Positions 11,950 to 23,754 of a stretch of DNA of 64,000 bases are shown here, one piece after another. This DNA comes from Candidatus Nanopelagicales bacterium (GTDB lineage: Bacteria; Actinomycetota; Actinomycetes; Nanopelagicales; Nanopelagicaceae): NCBI GenBank assembly GCA_030834095.1, contig JAURGA010000001.1, positions 40,018 through 104,017 on the forward strand. The letters run 5' to 3'. The notes below the pieces were generated by a model that saw only the letters and a program-made list of their open reading frames with translations, ran no database searches and was not told the DNA's origin. Positions within the stretch are counted from its first letter, which is position 1; each line of letters opens with the position of its first letter. The position numbers and the translations under genes are program-made.

Positions 11950-13501
11950 TTCAAAGAATCAGGAACTAGTTTTAGTAGTTGATTTTGGCGCTCAATACGC
12001 ACAGTTAATTGCTCGTCGCGTTCGCCAAGCGCAGGTTTATTCTGAAATAGTTCCGTCATCAATGCCGATTGCAAAGATGTTAGAGAAAAACCCTAAAGCT
12101 ATTATTTTATCTGGTGGACCTTCTAGTGTTTATGAAGCCGGTGCGCCAACTCTTGATTCCAAGATTTTTGAAGCCGGTATTCCAATCTTTGGAATTTGTT
12201 ATGGTTTCCAGGTTATGGCCGCCGCGCTTGGAGGAGTAGTAACTAAGACTGGAAAATCAGAATTTGGTCGAACCACACTTACCCATAAATCGAATTCAAA
12301 ATTATTGGCCGATCTACCAAAAGAGTTCAGTGTTTGGATGAGTCACGGCGACAGTGTCACAACCGCACCATCTGGATTTACATCAACCGCAAGCACCAGT
12401 GACACTGAAATTGTTGCATTCGAAAATAGTGATGCCAAATTTGCTGGTGTGCAATTTCATCCTGAAGTTTTACATTCCGAAAATGGCCAAGAAATTCTGC
12501 GTCGTTGGCTGATAGATGTTGTTGGATGCAAACCAACTTGGAATTCTGAAAATATTGTGATTTCTGAGGTTGAAAAGATTAAGAAACTTGTTGGAAGTGG
12601 AAACGTGCTTTGTGGTTTATCCGGTGGCGTGGATTCGGCGGTCGCCGCAGCCATCGTGCAAAAAGCGGTGGGCTCTCAACTGACTTGCGTATTTGTAGAC
12701 CACGGTTTACTTCGTGAAGGTGAAGCCGAACAAGTAGAGCGTGACTTTGTTGCATCAACTGGAATAACTCTCAAAGTTGTGGATGCCAAGGAACGCTTCT
12801 TGAGCGCCCTTGCGGGTGTTACCGATCCGGAAACAAAGCGAAAAATTATTGGCACTGAATTTATTAGAGTATTTGAAGCTGCAGCTCGCGAAATTTCAGC
12901 AACCGAGCCAATTGATTTTCTGGTTCAAGGAACTTTGTATCCCGATGTTGTTGAATCTGGCGGTGGGGATGGCGCAGCAAATATTAAGTCGCATCACAAC
13001 GTAGGTGGCTTACCTGAAGATTTACAATTCAAATTAATTGAACCACTTCGCACTTTGTTTAAAGATGAAGTTCGTTATGCGGGCTTATCTCTGGGTTTGC
13101 CGGAAGAAATTATCTGGCGTCAGCCCTTCCCGGGACCTGGCCTAGCGATTCGAATAGTTGGCGAAGTGACTGAGAATAGACTTAGAATATTGCGAAAAGC
13201 TGATGCGATTGCCCGAAATGAATTGCGCATTGCAAATTTAGATCGGATAATTTGGCAGTGTCCAGTTGTTTTATTAGCTGATGTAAGAAGTGTAGGAGTC
13301 CAGGGCGATGGCCGAACTTATGGTCATCCAATTGTGCTTCGACCAGTTTCATCAGAGGATGCAATGACTGCAGATTGGAGTCGGATTCCATACGAAGTAT
13401 TGGAGAAGATTTCAACTCGCATTACAAATGAAGTAAGTGAAGTAAATAGAGTAGCTCTCGATGTAACATCGAAGCCACCAGGGACAATTGAGTGGGAATG
13501 A
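11936..13501 (+). CDS. guaA: GMP synthase (glutamine-hydrolyzing)
   Basis: [42 protein letters not shown]-terminal KPPGTIEWE. Confidence 0.97.
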   Translation: MTVSDSKNQELVLVVDFGAQYAQLIARRVRQAQVYSEIVPSSMPIAKMLEKNPKAIILSGGPSSVYEAGAPTLDSKIFEAGIPIFGICYGFQVMAAALGGVVTKTGKSEFGRTTLTHKSNSKLLADLPKEFSVWMSHGDSVTTAPSGFTSTASTSDTEIVAFENSDAKFAGVQFHPEVLHSENGQEILRRWLIDVVGCKPTWNSENIVISEVEKIKKLVGSGNVLCGLSGGVDSAVAAAIVQKAVGSQLTCVFVDHGLLREGEAEQVERDFVASTGITLKVVDAKERFLSALAGVTDPETKRKIIGTEFIRVFEAAAREISATEPIDFLVQGTLYPDVVESGGGDGAANIKSHHNVGGLPEDLQFKLIEPLRTLFKDEVRYAGLSLGLPEEIIWRQPFPGPGLAIRIVGEVTENRLRILRKADAIARNELRIANLDRIIWQCPVVLLADVRSVGVQGDGRTYGHPIVLRPVSSEDAMTADWSRIPYEVLEKISTRITNEVSEVNRVALDVTSKPPGTIEWE

Positions 13502-13528
13502 TTGAGTGGGAATGATTGAATGGGAAAG
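13487..13528 (+). repeat. 14-bp tandem repeat (about 3 copies) over the guaA stop codon
   Basis: ATTGAGTGGGAATG / ATTGAGTGGGAATG / ATTGAATGGGAAAG. Confidence 0.9.
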
Positions 13529-14245
13529 ATTGGAGATAATGTGCAGATGAGACGAGTCAGCCGTTCAATAACCTTTACAGTTGTTGCCGCTTTTAGTCTC
13601 TCGCTATTTGCGGTATCTCCGGCAAGCGCTGAAAAGAGGGCAAAGAATGGAAAGAAAGTTAGCCAAATAAATAAAGTGCAATCAATCTGCAAGCCAACTA
13701 AAGCTGTTGGTCACAAGCCAATGAAGCTTCCGGTCCCAGAAGTTAAGAGGCCATATGTAAATCGAACTTTTACTCTGATAACAAACTGTGGCGAGATTAA
13801 GATCCAAGCAGATGGAGTAAGTGCGCCGCTCACTGTAATTTCAATGTCTTACTTAGCGAATAAAGGGTTTTTTAATAAATCGCCATGTCATCGCTTAACA
13901 ACGCGGGGGATATTTGTTCTGCAATGCGGTGATCCTTCAGGCACAGGTTCGGGAGGTCCGGCCTACACAGCGCCCGATGAGAATCTTCCAAGGGGAATTG
14001 GGAATATTTATCCTGCAGGTTCGGTAGCGATGGCAAATTCTGGACCAGGAACAAATGGCAGCCAATTTTTTATTGTTTATGATGACAACTCTAGACTTGG
14101 CCCTAATTACACCTTATGGGGCAGAGTTGTTAAGGGCTTAGACATTGTGAAAGCAGTAGCCGCACGTGGTTCTAATAATTCAAACGGACCCGGAGATGGT
14201 GCACCAAACCAGCCGATTGCAATCGAAAAAGCTGTAGCTCGTTAA
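13520..14245 (+). CDS. Exported cyclophilin-type peptidyl-prolyl cis-trans isomerase
   Basis: Signal peptide; FFNKSPCHRLTTRGIFVLQCGDPSGTGSGGPAY, GSVAMANSGPGTNGSQFFIVY. The true start may be GTG or ATG further downstream. Confidence 0.88.
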   Translation: MGKIGDNVQMRRVSRSITFTVVAAFSLSLFAVSPASAEKRAKNGKKVSQINKVQSICKPTKAVGHKPMKLPVPEVKRPYVNRTFTLITNCGEIKIQADGVSAPLTVISMSYLANKGFFNKSPCHRLTTRGIFVLQCGDPSGTGSGGPAYTAPDENLPRGIGNIYPAGSVAMANSGPGTNGSQFFIVYDDNSRLGPNYTLWGRVVKGLDIVKAVAARGSNNSNGPGDGAPNQPIAIEKAVAR

Positions 14246-14971
14246 TTAATCGCTAGAAACTATTTTAAATATTTCAACTAATCTTCCATCAGGCAGATTA
14301 TGCAACTTTGCATTTTTCTCGCCCCATTCGCGCAACATATTTTCTAGATTTGGATTATGTGCAGTCTGGCTCACATGTGCATGCAATGCAGCAATCTTCC
14401 TATCGAAAGTATCAGTCACATCAACAACGTGATCGGGTGTGTGGTGAGACATCACCCAAAGTTCCTGAACCCGCCAAGGCTCTAAGCCCTCATTCTTTAG
14501 TAAATCCTCAAAGGCAAATGGATTTCTGGCATCTGGATAGACGGCTTGAATTGCAGCTTCTCCTGCTGCCATGTGATCTGGATGGCTTGCAAATAACCGA
14601 TCCCAATTCCGCTCGGGACTTTGGACCAACATCCGCTGTGGTCTGCTCTTTCTAATTTCACGCACAATTTGTTTACGCAATTCAATAGTTGGAACTAACC
14701 AGCCATCGCGATGATTTAAAAATTCGATATTCGTAACGCCTAAAATTTTTCCAGCATCACGCTGCTCTTTCTGTCTGATCTTAGGCATTTCTTCACGTGG
14801 AACATCAGGATCTTCGCCGCCTTGATCACCGTTGGTGCAGATGCAATATGAAACTTCGATTCCTCGCGCCGTCCATTGTGCAATAGTTCCGGCGGCTCCA
14901 AAATCAAGGTCATCCGGATGCGCAGTAACGACTAAAACACGTTCAATTTCAGAATCATCTAAAGGAGGCAT
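14246..14971 (-). CDS. PIG-L (LmbE) family deacetylase
   Basis: VTAHPDDLDFGAAGTIAQW, ASHPDHMAAGEAA. Confidence 0.88.
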   Translation of the reverse strand: MPPLDDSEIERVLVVTAHPDDLDFGAAGTIAQWTARGIEVSYCICTNGDQGGEDPDVPREEMPKIRQKEQRDAGKILGVTNIEFLNHRDGWLVPTIELRKQIVREIRKSRPQRMLVQSPERNWDRLFASHPDHMAAGEAAIQAVYPDARNPFAFEDLLKNEGLEPWRVQELWVMSHHTPDHVVDVTDTFDRKIAALHAHVSQTAHNPNLENMLREWGEKNAKLHNLPDGRLVEIFKIVSSD

Positions 14972-14994
14972 TACCCAATCTTAGGAGACTTCCA

Positions 14995-15018
14995 CACATT
15001 ATGTGTACCGATAATGTG
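14995..15018. promoter_or_regulatory. Inverted repeat in the PIG-L/pcrA divergent promoter region
   Basis: CACATTAT-N8-ATAATGTG (perfect 8-bp arms). Confidence 0.4.
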
Positions 15019-15036
15019 AGTCGTTAGACTCCGTCT

Positions 15037-17262
15037 ATGTCAGCAGAATCGCTAGTAAATGGCTTAAACCGGCAGCAGCAAGCTGCTGTGATTCACCAAG
15101 GTTCGCCACTGCTTGTCGTGGCCGGAGCCGGGTCTGGGAAGACCCGAGTTTTAACTAGACGGATTGCTTATTTACTTGGGCAACGCGGAGTTAATCCTTA
15201 TGAAGTTTTAGCAATTACCTTCACAAATAAAGCAGCAGCAGAAATGAAAGAGCGAGTCGCCGAACTTGTTGGCGATCGCGCAAGGTCGATGTGGGTTTCA
15301 ACATTCCATTCAGCTTGCGTTCGAATACTGCGCCAAGAAGCGGCAAAGCTTGGCTATTCAAATTCCTTTACGATTTATGATTCATCTGACAGTTTGCGAC
15401 TGATTACCTTAGTAATGAAAGATATGAATTTAGATATCAAGCGCTATGCTCCAAGGGCGGTCGCTGGGCTGATATCTCAAGCCAAGAATGAATTACAGGG
15501 ACCAGCAGATTTTGTGCAATCAGCAGATAATCAATTCAATGAAGTGGTTGCCGAAGTTTTTGCGCATTATCAAAGGCGATTAATCAGCGCTAATGCTATG
15601 GATTTTGATGATTTGATTGGCAGGACTGTAGAGATATTGCAACGCAATCCAGAGAGTCGCCAGCGATATCGATCGCGTTTTAGACATGTGCTTGTTGACG
15701 AGTATCAGGATACAAATCACGCACAATATATGTTAATTAAAGAGTTAGTAGGAACTGAAGGTGAAGGAATTCCGTTAGCTGAATTATGTGTAGTTGGAGA
15801 TGCAGATCAATCTATCTATGCATTCCGTGGAGCGAACATTAGAAATATTCTGCAATTTGAGGCCGACTATCCAAGTGCAAAAACAATTCTTCTTGAACAG
15901 AATTATCGATCTACTCAAAACATCCTTTCGGCTGCAAATGCAGTGATTTCAAATAATGAGGGTCGCAAGGCTAAGAACTTATGGTCAGAGTCTGGATCCG
16001 GTTCAAAGATAACTGGTTATGTGGCAGAGAGCGAACATGATGAAGCGAACCATGTGGTCACTGAAATTAGTCGACTGCGTAATGAGAATATTTCACAGCC
16101 AGGGGAGGCGGCAATCTTTTACCGAACCAATGCGCAATCACGTGTTTTTGAAGAAACCTTCTTGCGTTCCTCAATTCCCTACAAAGTTGTCGGCGGTGTG
16201 CGATTTTACGAACGTAAAGAGGTAAAGGATTTCCTTGCATATTTAAGAGTCTTAGTTAATAGCGAAGATGAAATTTCCCTACGAAGAATCATTAATACTC
16301 CAAAGCGGGGGATTGGCGATCGTGCACTAGATACCGTCGATTTATTTGCTAAAGACGCAGGTATCTCGTTCTGGAGCGCACTAAATCGGGCATCAGAAGT
16401 TCCGAGTATTCCCACCAGATCTATTACTGCAATCAATGATTTTGTTCATTTAATCACTTCGCTAACCGTCCTTGTCGAGGCAAAGAGCCGACCATCGATA
16501 ATCGCCCAGGCAGTTCTAGAGCAATCAGGTTTATTAAACGAGCTCGAGAAGAGTGATGACTTGCAGGATGAAAGTCGGGTTGAAAACTTACAAGAATTAG
16601 TATCGGTTGCCGTTGAATATGAAGAGGGCGAAGTTGAAGTTGGTGAAGAGATTTCGTTACTAGGCTTTTTAGAGAACGTATCACTTGTCGCAGATTCAGA
16701 TCAGATTCCAGATGGTGAAGATCATGGTGGAGTTGTCACCTTGATGACTCTGCATACTGCAAAGGGGTTGGAATTTCCTACAGTTTTTCTTACCGGTATG
16801 GAGGAAGGAATTTTTCCACACTCTAGAACTTTGGGAGATCGCGAAGAGATTGAAGAAGAACGAAGACTTGCATATGTTGGCCTAACAAGAGCGCGTGAGC
16901 GGTTATATGTTTCAAGATCTGAATATCGAAGTTCGTGGGGCGCACCAACTTACAACCCACCTTCTCGTTTTCTTGCAGAAATTCCAGATGAAGTTATCGA
17001 ATGGAATGAACATGCACCTGCACCTTCTCGTGCCAGTGTTCTTAAGACTTCACACTTCACTCCGGCGCCACGAGCTACGGGGCGAAAGGCTTCGACAACT
17101 ATGGTCTTAGTAACTGGAGATCGTGTGTCACATGACACATTTGGTTTAGGGACTGTAGTTGCGGTTGTTGGCGACGGTGATCGCGCGGAAGCTACGATTA
17201 ATTTTGGCTCGCTCGGCGAAAAAAGGTTGTTGCTCCGTTATGCGCCGGTAGAGAAGCTCTAA
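15037..17262 (+). CDS. pcrA: UvrD/PcrA-type ATP-dependent DNA helicase
   Basis: LNRQQQAAVIHQGSPLLVVAGAGSGKTRVLTRRIAYLL, VDEYQDTNHAQY, TLHTAKGLEFPTVFLTGMEEGIFPH. Confidence 0.96.
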   Translation: MSAESLVNGLNRQQQAAVIHQGSPLLVVAGAGSGKTRVLTRRIAYLLGQRGVNPYEVLAITFTNKAAAEMKERVAELVGDRARSMWVSTFHSACVRILRQEAAKLGYSNSFTIYDSSDSLRLITLVMKDMNLDIKRYAPRAVAGLISQAKNELQGPADFVQSADNQFNEVVAEVFAHYQRRLISANAMDFDDLIGRTVEILQRNPESRQRYRSRFRHVLVDEYQDTNHAQYMLIKELVGTEGEGIPLAELCVVGDADQSIYAFRGANIRNILQFEADYPSAKTILLEQNYRSTQNILSAANAVISNNEGRKAKNLWSESGSGSKITGYVAESEHDEANHVVTEISRLRNENISQPGEAAIFYRTNAQSRVFEETFLRSSIPYKVVGGVRFYERKEVKDFLAYLRVLVNSEDEISLRRIINTPKRGIGDRALDTVDLFAKDAGISFWSALNRASEVPSIPTRSITAINDFVHLITSLTVLVEAKSRPSIIAQAVLEQSGLLNELEKSDDLQDESRVENLQELVSVAVEYEEGEVEVGEEISLLGFLENVSLVADSDQIPDGEDHGGVVTLMTLHTAKGLEFPTVFLTGMEEGIFPHSRTLGDREEIEEERRLAYVGLTRARERLYVSRSEYRSSWGAPTYNPPSRFLAEIPDEVIEWNEHAPAPSRASVLKTSHFTPAPRATGRKASTTMVLVTGDRVSHDTFGLGTVVAVVGDGDRAEATINFGSLGEKRLLLRYAPVEKL

Positions 17263-17330
17263 TTAACCACTAAGATTTTGCCTATTCGCAAGCACTAAAA
17301 ATTTGCAATGATTAATGGACGGGGAAACTA

Positions 17331-18491
17331 ATGGATCTCTTTGAGTATCAAGCTCGAGATCTTTTTGAATCACATGGTGTTCCAGTATTAGGTGGCGCAG
17401 TTGCGTTCACACCTGAGGAAGCCGAAGCAGCTGCCGCATCAATGGGTGGCCGCGTGGTCGTAAAAGCTCAAGTAAAAGTTGGCGGTCGCGGAAAAGCTGG
17501 TGGCGTAAAGCTTGCAGAAAGCGCAGCAGATGCCCGAGAAAAAGCTGCAGCAATTCTTGGAATGGATATCAAAGGCCACACAGTTCACAAAGTAATGATT
17601 GCGCAAGCTGCGCCAATTGAAGCTGAGTATTACTTGGCAATTCTCTTAGATCGCGCAAACCGAAACTTCCTGGTTATGGCATCAGTTGCTGGTGGTATGG
17701 AAATTGAAGAAGTTGCACATAAGACTCCAGAGAAGTTAGCTCGAATTGGTATTGATCCAAATGTTGGAATTTCAAAAGATAAAGCTCGCGAAATTATCTT
17801 GGCTGGACAATTCCCCGTAGATGTAGTTGATCAAGTAGTTGAGGTTCTTCTCAAGTTGTGGGCCGCATTTGTTGCAGAAGATGCAACTCTTATGGAGATC
17901 AATCCACTCGTTAAAACTAGCGATGGAAAAGTTGTTGCACTAGATGGCAAAGTAACTCTTGATGACAGTGCAGATTTTCGTCACCCAAGCCATGAAGATC
18001 TAATTGATCACGCAGCAGCAAATCCACTCGAAGCTGCAGCTAAAGCTAAGAATCTCAATTATGTAAAGCTTGATGGCCAAGTCGGAATCATCGGCAACGG
18101 AGCAGGCCTAGTAATGAGCACTCTCGATGTTGTTGCTTATGCCGGCGAAAAGTTTGGTGTTAAACCAGCAAACTTCCTAGATATTGGCGGAGGTGCATCA
18201 GCGCAGGTTATGGCAGATGGCCTAGGGATTATTCTCGGCGACCCTGATGTTCGAAGTGTTTTTGTAAATGTCTTTGGCGGAATCACTGCTTGTGACGCTG
18301 TCGCTAATGGAATTGTTCAGGCGCTAACAATGCTTGGTGCCCAAGCAACTAAACCAATCGTCGTTCGCCTAGATGGAAACAATGTAATTGAAGGTCGTCG
18401 CATTCTTAATGAAGCGGCGCACCCACTAATTCAGCAGCTCGAAACTATGGATGGCGCAGCAGCACGCGCTGCAGAATTGGCGGCAAAGTAA
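17331..18491 (+). CDS. sucC: Succinate-CoA ligase beta subunit
   Basis: [52 protein letters not shown]. Confidence 0.97.
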   Translation: MDLFEYQARDLFESHGVPVLGGAVAFTPEEAEAAAASMGGRVVVKAQVKVGGRGKAGGVKLAESAADAREKAAAILGMDIKGHTVHKVMIAQAAPIEAEYYLAILLDRANRNFLVMASVAGGMEIEEVAHKTPEKLARIGIDPNVGISKDKAREIILAGQFPVDVVDQVVEVLLKLWAAFVAEDATLMEINPLVKTSDGKVVALDGKVTLDDSADFRHPSHEDLIDHAAANPLEAAAKAKNLNYVKLDGQVGIIGNGAGLVMSTLDVVAYAGEKFGVKPANFLDIGGGASAQVMADGLGIILGDPDVRSVFVNVFGGITACDAVANGIVQALTMLGAQATKPIVVRLDGNNVIEGRRILNEAAHPLIQQLETMDGAAARAAELAAK

Positions 18492-19378
18492 TGGCTATTT
18501 TCATTAATGAAAACACCAAAGTTCTAGTTCAGGGGATGACTGGATCTGAAGGAACCAAGCACACTGCCAGAATGATTAAGTCCGGAACCAAGATTGTCGG
18601 TGGTGTTACTCCAGGCAAGGGCGGACAGAGCGTCGAAATCGAAGGCGTCACACTTCCGGTTTTCAATAGTGTTACTGAAGCAGTTGCCGCAACCGGTGCG
18701 AATGCATCTGTTGTGTTCGTTCCACCAAAGTTTGCAAAGGCTGCGGTTATTGATGCGATTGATGCAAAATTGCCACTAGTCGTTGTAATCACTGAGGGAA
18801 TTCCAGTTCATGATTCAGCAGCTTTCTACGCTTACGCTGTTGAGAAAGGAACAACTCGTTTAGTTGGGCCAAACTGTCCAGGACTTATAAGTCCCGGAAA
18901 ATCAAATATCGGAATTATTCCAGCGGACATCACAGGTCCAGGTCGTATTGGTTTAGTTTCTAAATCAGGAACACTTACTTACCAAATGATGTACGAACTT
19001 CGTGACTTCGGCTTTAGTACCGCAGTTGGTATCGGTGGAGACCCAATCATCGGAACAACTCACATTGATTGTCTGCGCGCATTCCAAGATGACCCAGATA
19101 CTGATGCAATTGTCATGATTGGTGAAATCGGCGGAGATGCTGAGGAGCGAGCCGCAGCCTTTATTGGTGAATATGTAACAAAGCCAGTAGTTGGTTATGT
19201 TGCAGGCTTCACTGCACCAGAAGGAAAAACTATGGGACATGCCGGCGCAATCGTTTCTGGATCATCCGGAACAGCTGCTGCTAAGCAGAGTGCACTTGAA
19301 GCTGTTGGCGTGAAAGTAGGGAAGACACCGAGTGAGACCGCGCAGCTAATGCGCGATATCTTAAATAATAAAGGTTAA
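18491..19378 (+). CDS. sucD: Succinate-CoA ligase alpha subunit
   Basis: [49 protein letters not shown]. Confidence 0.97.
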   Translation: MAIFINENTKVLVQGMTGSEGTKHTARMIKSGTKIVGGVTPGKGGQSVEIEGVTLPVFNSVTEAVAATGANASVVFVPPKFAKAAVIDAIDAKLPLVVVITEGIPVHDSAAFYAYAVEKGTTRLVGPNCPGLISPGKSNIGIIPADITGPGRIGLVSKSGTLTYQMMYELRDFGFSTAVGIGGDPIIGTTHIDCLRAFQDDPDTDAIVMIGEIGGDAEERAAAFIGEYVTKPVVGYVAGFTAPEGKTMGHAGAIVSGSSGTAAAKQSALEAVGVKVGKTPSETAQLMRDILNNKG

Positions 19379-19383
19379 CTAAC

Positions 19384-20481
19384 TTGAGCCGCATCCTGCT
19401 GATTGCTTTTCAACAGGCGCTGCGCAGTGTGGCCTTAATTCTGCTTCCCTTGAGCTTTATCACGCTCTTTGCCTGGTCCACCGCAGGAAGTGCAACTGGA
19501 AATACCTCTGATCCAATTCGGGCTGCGATTTGGATGTGGCTAGGCAGTCACTTAGTTCCATTTGAGCTATCCCTCTCCGCAGGTTTTTCAAGTGGCGCAC
19601 TTTCTTATCTTCCAATTGGCGCGGCAATATTTCCGTGGCTAGCGATTCGAAGTGGCTACAAGCGAGCAAGTGAATTCTCGAATAACTCTAGGGGCTCACG
19701 AACTTTCGTAATATTTTTCTATACTGCGATCGCGGCCATTGCAGCAACTCTTAGCCAGAGCGAAAATATAAAGCCGAACCTACTTTTAACCCCAGTATTT
19801 GTTCTCTTTTTGGGACTAAGTGCGACACTAAATTACCAAGGTAATTTCTTCCAAAAATTTAAGTTCATTACTTTTACATTCATCTCACTTTTGGGACTAT
19901 CAATTCTGGCAATAGGAATTTCCTTGGTTCTGCACTTTGAAATTGTTAAATCATTGGCGATCGTGATTCAACCAGGAATCATGGGCGGAATTCTATTTAC
20001 AATTTTACAATTACTTTATCTACCAAATTTTGCACTAGCAGGCCTCTCATACTTCTTCGGCCCAGGATTCTCTATCGGGCTTGGAACTCTGATTTCACCG
20101 GTAACACTAGATATAAATTCGCTTCCAGCGATTCCATTACTTGGTTCACTTCCAACATCAGAATATCCACTAGTCCTAATTGCTTTGGTTGTTCCAGTCC
20201 TAATTCTTGCTTTAAACCAGTTAATGATTTCGCTAGCGCATAATGAATTTAGAGTTCGGCAAAAAGAGATTATGTTCAGCGTAATCCCATTTTTAATCTT
20301 GCTAACCCTCTTCTCATTTTTAGCAGGTGGCACACTTCTCACTCAAGATATGCACCCAGTGGGAGTTACTTGGTGGAAACTTCCAGCAATATTCGGAGCC
20401 ATTCAGATACTAATTTTAATTTTTGGCCTGTATCTACCTAAGTTGGTTAAGTCATTTAGATCATCTAAGAGGGAAATCTAA
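19384..20481 (+). CDS. DUF6350-like polytopic membrane protein
   Basis: Many hydrophobic segments; located between sucD and purN as in other actinobacteria. Confidence 0.7.
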   Translation: MSRILLIAFQQALRSVALILLPLSFITLFAWSTAGSATGNTSDPIRAAIWMWLGSHLVPFELSLSAGFSSGALSYLPIGAAIFPWLAIRSGYKRASEFSNNSRGSRTFVIFFYTAIAAIAATLSQSENIKPNLLLTPVFVLFLGLSATLNYQGNFFQKFKFITFTFISLLGLSILAIGISLVLHFEIVKSLAIVIQPGIMGGILFTILQLLYLPNFALAGLSYFFGPGFSIGLGTLISPVTLDINSLPAIPLLGSLPTSEYPLVLIALVVPVLILALNQLMISLAHNEFRVRQKEIMFSVIPFLILLTLFSFLAGGTLLTQDMHPVGVTWWKLPAIFGAIQILILIFGLYLPKLVKSFRSSKREI

Positions 20482-21051
20482 ATGCGCATTGTTATATTGG
20501 CCTCTGGAAATGGTTCACTTGCGCAATCGATTATTGATGCAAAGCAAACAGGAGCATTGGACTTAGAAATCCTCGAGCTAATTTCAGATAAAGAATGTGT
20601 AGCTATTGAACGAGCAAAGTCAGCAGGCATCGCCACACAATGTTTACCCATACTTGAGCATCGATCAACTTGGGATAACCAAATATTTGAAGCTGTTTTG
20701 CGATTAAATCCTGACCTAGTTGTGAGCGTTGGGTTCATGCGGATTTTGGCTGCGCCATTTGTTTCTAAGTTTCCAACTATTAATACACATCCCGCTTTGC
20801 TACCTAATTTTCCGGGTGCCCATGCGGTTAGAAATGCATTGGATTCGGGAGTTGAAGTAACTGGTTCAACCGTGCATTGGGTAGATGCGGGGATTGATAC
20901 CGGAGCCATAATCCGGCAGCAAGAAGTCGCAGTTCTGCCACAAGATGATGAGGCAAGCCTTCATGAACGCATTAAGATTGTGGAACGATCGCTCATAGTT
21001 GAGACTCTTCAACGTTTTATTGCTGATGGAATACCAAGGCGGAATCAATGA
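20482..21051 (+). CDS. purN: Phosphoribosylglycinamide formyltransferase
   Basis: [50 protein letters not shown]. Confidence 0.95.
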   Translation: MRIVILASGNGSLAQSIIDAKQTGALDLEILELISDKECVAIERAKSAGIATQCLPILEHRSTWDNQIFEAVLRLNPDLVVSVGFMRILAAPFVSKFPTINTHPALLPNFPGAHAVRNALDSGVEVTGSTVHWVDAGIDTGAIIRQQEVAVLPQDDEASLHERIKIVERSLIVETLQRFIADGIPRRNQ

Positions 21052-22586
21052 ATCGTAAGAAAATATCACGTGCACTTGTCAGTGTTTTTGACAAGACCGG
21101 CTTAGCAGAACTTGGTAAAAGCCTTGAAAAACATGGAATCGAAATACTTTCTACCGGTTCGACGGCAAAGGTATTGCGTGACGCTGGAGTAAAAGTAATC
21201 GCAGTTGAAGATCACACCGGATTTCCTGAAATGCTTGGCGGTCGAGTGAAAACACTACACCCACGAATTCATGGTGGAATTTTGGCTGACCAGAGCAACC
21301 CAAATCACTTGCAAGAGTTGGCTGATGCTGACATTGCACCTTTTGATTTGATAGTTATAAACCTTTATCCATTCACACAAACAATTGGGAGTGGCGCCGA
21401 GTTCACTGAATGCATAGAACAAATTGATATCGGTGGCCCAAGTATGTTGCGGGGCGCAGCCAAGAACCACAATTCGGTTGCTGTTATTTCAGACCCATCC
21501 CAATACACATTGCTAAATTCCGCGCTCGAACAAGGCGGCTTTACGCTAGAAGAGCGCCGTAATTTAGCCATGAATACATTCCGCAAAACTGCCGAATATG
21601 ACATTGCGATAGCTGATTGGCTTGCCAATGAATTAAATCAGAGCGATTGGCGCGCAAAGGTTTGGCACAAAGTTGCAGATCTTCGATATGGCGAGAATCC
21701 ACATCAAAGCGCAGCAGTCTTCACAGATATTTCGAGCACTAAGGGAATTAGTAGCGCTAAGCAGCACCATGGCAAAGAGATGTCCTTCAATAATTTTACC
21801 GATGCCGATGCTGCACTTCGTGCAGCATTTGATCACAGCCAACCATGTGTAGCGATTATCAAACATGCAAATCCATGTGGCATTGCAATAGCAGCCGATA
21901 TTAAAAGTGCATATTCGGCAGCCAATGCTTGTGATTCGGTTTCAGCATTCGGTGGCGTAGTTGCTGCAAATCGCACGGTCACTGTTGAAATGGCAAGAGT
22001 GTTAAGTGAGGTATTTACTGAAGTTATTGTGGCTCCGGGATATGAAGCAGGGGCAATTGAAATATTGGCCGCTAAACCATCAATCAGAATTCTTGAACTA
22101 GCTAATTACAAGATTGCTAAAGAGGAGCTCCGACCAATTTCTGGAGGAATCTTGATTCAACATAGCGATTTGATTGATGCCCGTGGTGATGATTCTGCAA
22201 ATTGGCAGCAGGTCTCAGGTGGGGAAATTAGTGTGCAAGTTAAAAACGATCTTGAGTTTGCCTGGCGGAGTGTGCGCTCGGTAAAAAGCAATGGGATTCT
22301 TCTAGCAAAAAACGGTGCATCAGTCGGTATTGGAATGGGCCAAGTAAATCGCGTTGATAGCGCAAAGCTTGCAGTGGCACGTGCCGGCGAGCGAGCAAGT
22401 AATTGTGTTGCCGCAAGTGATGCATTCTTTCCCTTTGCCGATGGACTGCAGATTTTGCTTGATGCTGGAATCACAGCAGTAGTGGCTCCGGGTGGAAGTG
22501 TGCGCGATGCCGAAGTAATCGAGGCGGCAAAAGCGGCAAATATTGCGATGTTCTTCACGGGAGTCCGTCATTTTTCGCATGCTTAA
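21048..22586 (+). CDS. purH: Bifunctional AICAR transformylase/IMP cyclohydrolase
   Basis: [56 protein letters not shown]. Confidence 0.97.
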   Translation: MNRKKISRALVSVFDKTGLAELGKSLEKHGIEILSTGSTAKVLRDAGVKVIAVEDHTGFPEMLGGRVKTLHPRIHGGILADQSNPNHLQELADADIAPFDLIVINLYPFTQTIGSGAEFTECIEQIDIGGPSMLRGAAKNHNSVAVISDPSQYTLLNSALEQGGFTLEERRNLAMNTFRKTAEYDIAIADWLANELNQSDWRAKVWHKVADLRYGENPHQSAAVFTDISSTKGISSAKQHHGKEMSFNNFTDADAALRAAFDHSQPCVAIIKHANPCGIAIAADIKSAYSAANACDSVSAFGGVVAANRTVTVEMARVLSEVFTEVIVAPGYEAGAIEILAAKPSIRILELANYKIAKEELRPISGGILIQHSDLIDARGDDSANWQQVSGGEISVQVKNDLEFAWRSVRSVKSNGILLAKNGASVGIGMGQVNRVDSAKLAVARAGERASNCVAASDAFFPFADGLQILLDAGITAVVAPGGSVRDAEVIEAAKAANIAMFFTGVRHFSHA

Positions 22587-22608
22587 TGCTTCTCGATAGG
22601 ATTCGAAT

Positions 22609-23448
22609 ATGAGCGCGATAATTCTTAATGGCAAGGCAACTGCCACCATTATTAAAGATGAATTACGCCAAGTCGTTTCAAAGATGGCAAAGAAGCCCGG
22701 CCTCGGAACAATACTTGTTGGTGATGATCCTGGTTCGATGTCTTATGTATCTGGAAAGCATAGAGATTGCGCCGAAGTTGGAATAAATTCGATTCGAATT
22801 GATTTGCCTGCTACAGCGTCTGCAAGTGATATTTCTGCAGCCCTTAAAGATTTAAATAACAGCAATGATTGCACAGGATACATAGTTCAACTTCCATTAC
22901 CTTCCAGCATCAACGCGAATAGTATTTTGGAGAGCATTGATTCAAATAAAGATGCTGATGGTTTGCATCCACTGAATTTAGGTAAATTAGTTATGGGAGC
23001 AAAGGCCCCATTGCCTTGCACGCCTCGCGGAATCTTAGAGTTGCTGCACCGATATTCACTTACTACATCAGGCAAAGAAGTGGTTGTTATTGGTCGAGGC
23101 TTAACCGTTGGCCGACCACTTGGTTTATTGCTTTCACAACGAGGATGCGATGCCACAGTCACAACTACGCATACCAAGACCAAAGATTTGATTTCTCATA
23201 CAAAGCGTGCAGATATTGTTATTGCTGCAATTGGTAGCGCGCACTTCTTAACTTCCGAAATGGTAAAACCTGGGGCAGTGGTTTTAGATGTTGGAATTAC
23301 GCGAACAAGTTCAGGTTTGCAAGGTGATGTTCATCCTGATGTTGTAAACGTTGCATCTGCATTTGCACCAATGCCTGGTGGCGTAGGACCAATGACAAGA
23401 GCAATGTTGCTATCTAATGTTGTAGAAATGGCCCAGAGTAATTCATGA
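22609..23448 (+). CDS. folD: Methylenetetrahydrofolate dehydrogenase/cyclohydrolase
   Basis: [57 protein letters not shown]. Confidence 0.96.
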   Translation: MSAIILNGKATATIIKDELRQVVSKMAKKPGLGTILVGDDPGSMSYVSGKHRDCAEVGINSIRIDLPATASASDISAALKDLNNSNDCTGYIVQLPLPSSINANSILESIDSNKDADGLHPLNLGKLVMGAKAPLPCTPRGILELLHRYSLTTSGKEVVVIGRGLTVGRPLGLLLSQRGCDATVTTTHTKTKDLISHTKRADIVIAAIGSAHFLTSEMVKPGAVVLDVGITRTSSGLQGDVHPDVVNVASAFAPMPGGVGPMTRAMLLSNVVEMAQSNS

Positions 23449-23684
23449 AAATTGCAGTCGGTCGAATTCAACTTTTAGCTTTTGCTTTGATCGTTCTGGG
23501 CATTATTTTCGGGATTTTTGATGCGGTCCGGACCGGCGCACTGCTTCTTTCAATCGGAACCGGAATAGTTGCAACAACCAAGTATTTACGCTCAAATCGT
23601 CGTCGGAAAATTGAATTAATACTTCCAGTAGGCATGGCAGCGCTGCTCTTTGTGGTGGCGCTCACACTGCCTAACGCCAAGTAA
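23445..23684 (+). CDS. Small membrane protein, DUF3017-like
   Basis: 79 aa with hydrophobic segments, overlapping the folD stop by 4 bp. Confidence 0.6.
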   Translation: MKIAVGRIQLLAFALIVLGIIFGIFDAVRTGALLLSIGTGIVATTKYLRSNRRRKIELILPVGMAALLFVVALTLPNAK

Positions 23685-23754
23685 TATTTAGCCAGTGAAT
23701 TTTCAAAGAGTCTCAATCCAAATCAAGTCAAAGTAAATAAAGAAGGAAGAGAAC

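Noticed and set aside
22157-22558. 133-aa ORF antisense to purH
   Set aside because: Shadow ORF of a confident CDS with biased composition; likewise 10156..10557, 27464..27850, 52823..53248 and other antisense ORFs in the track.
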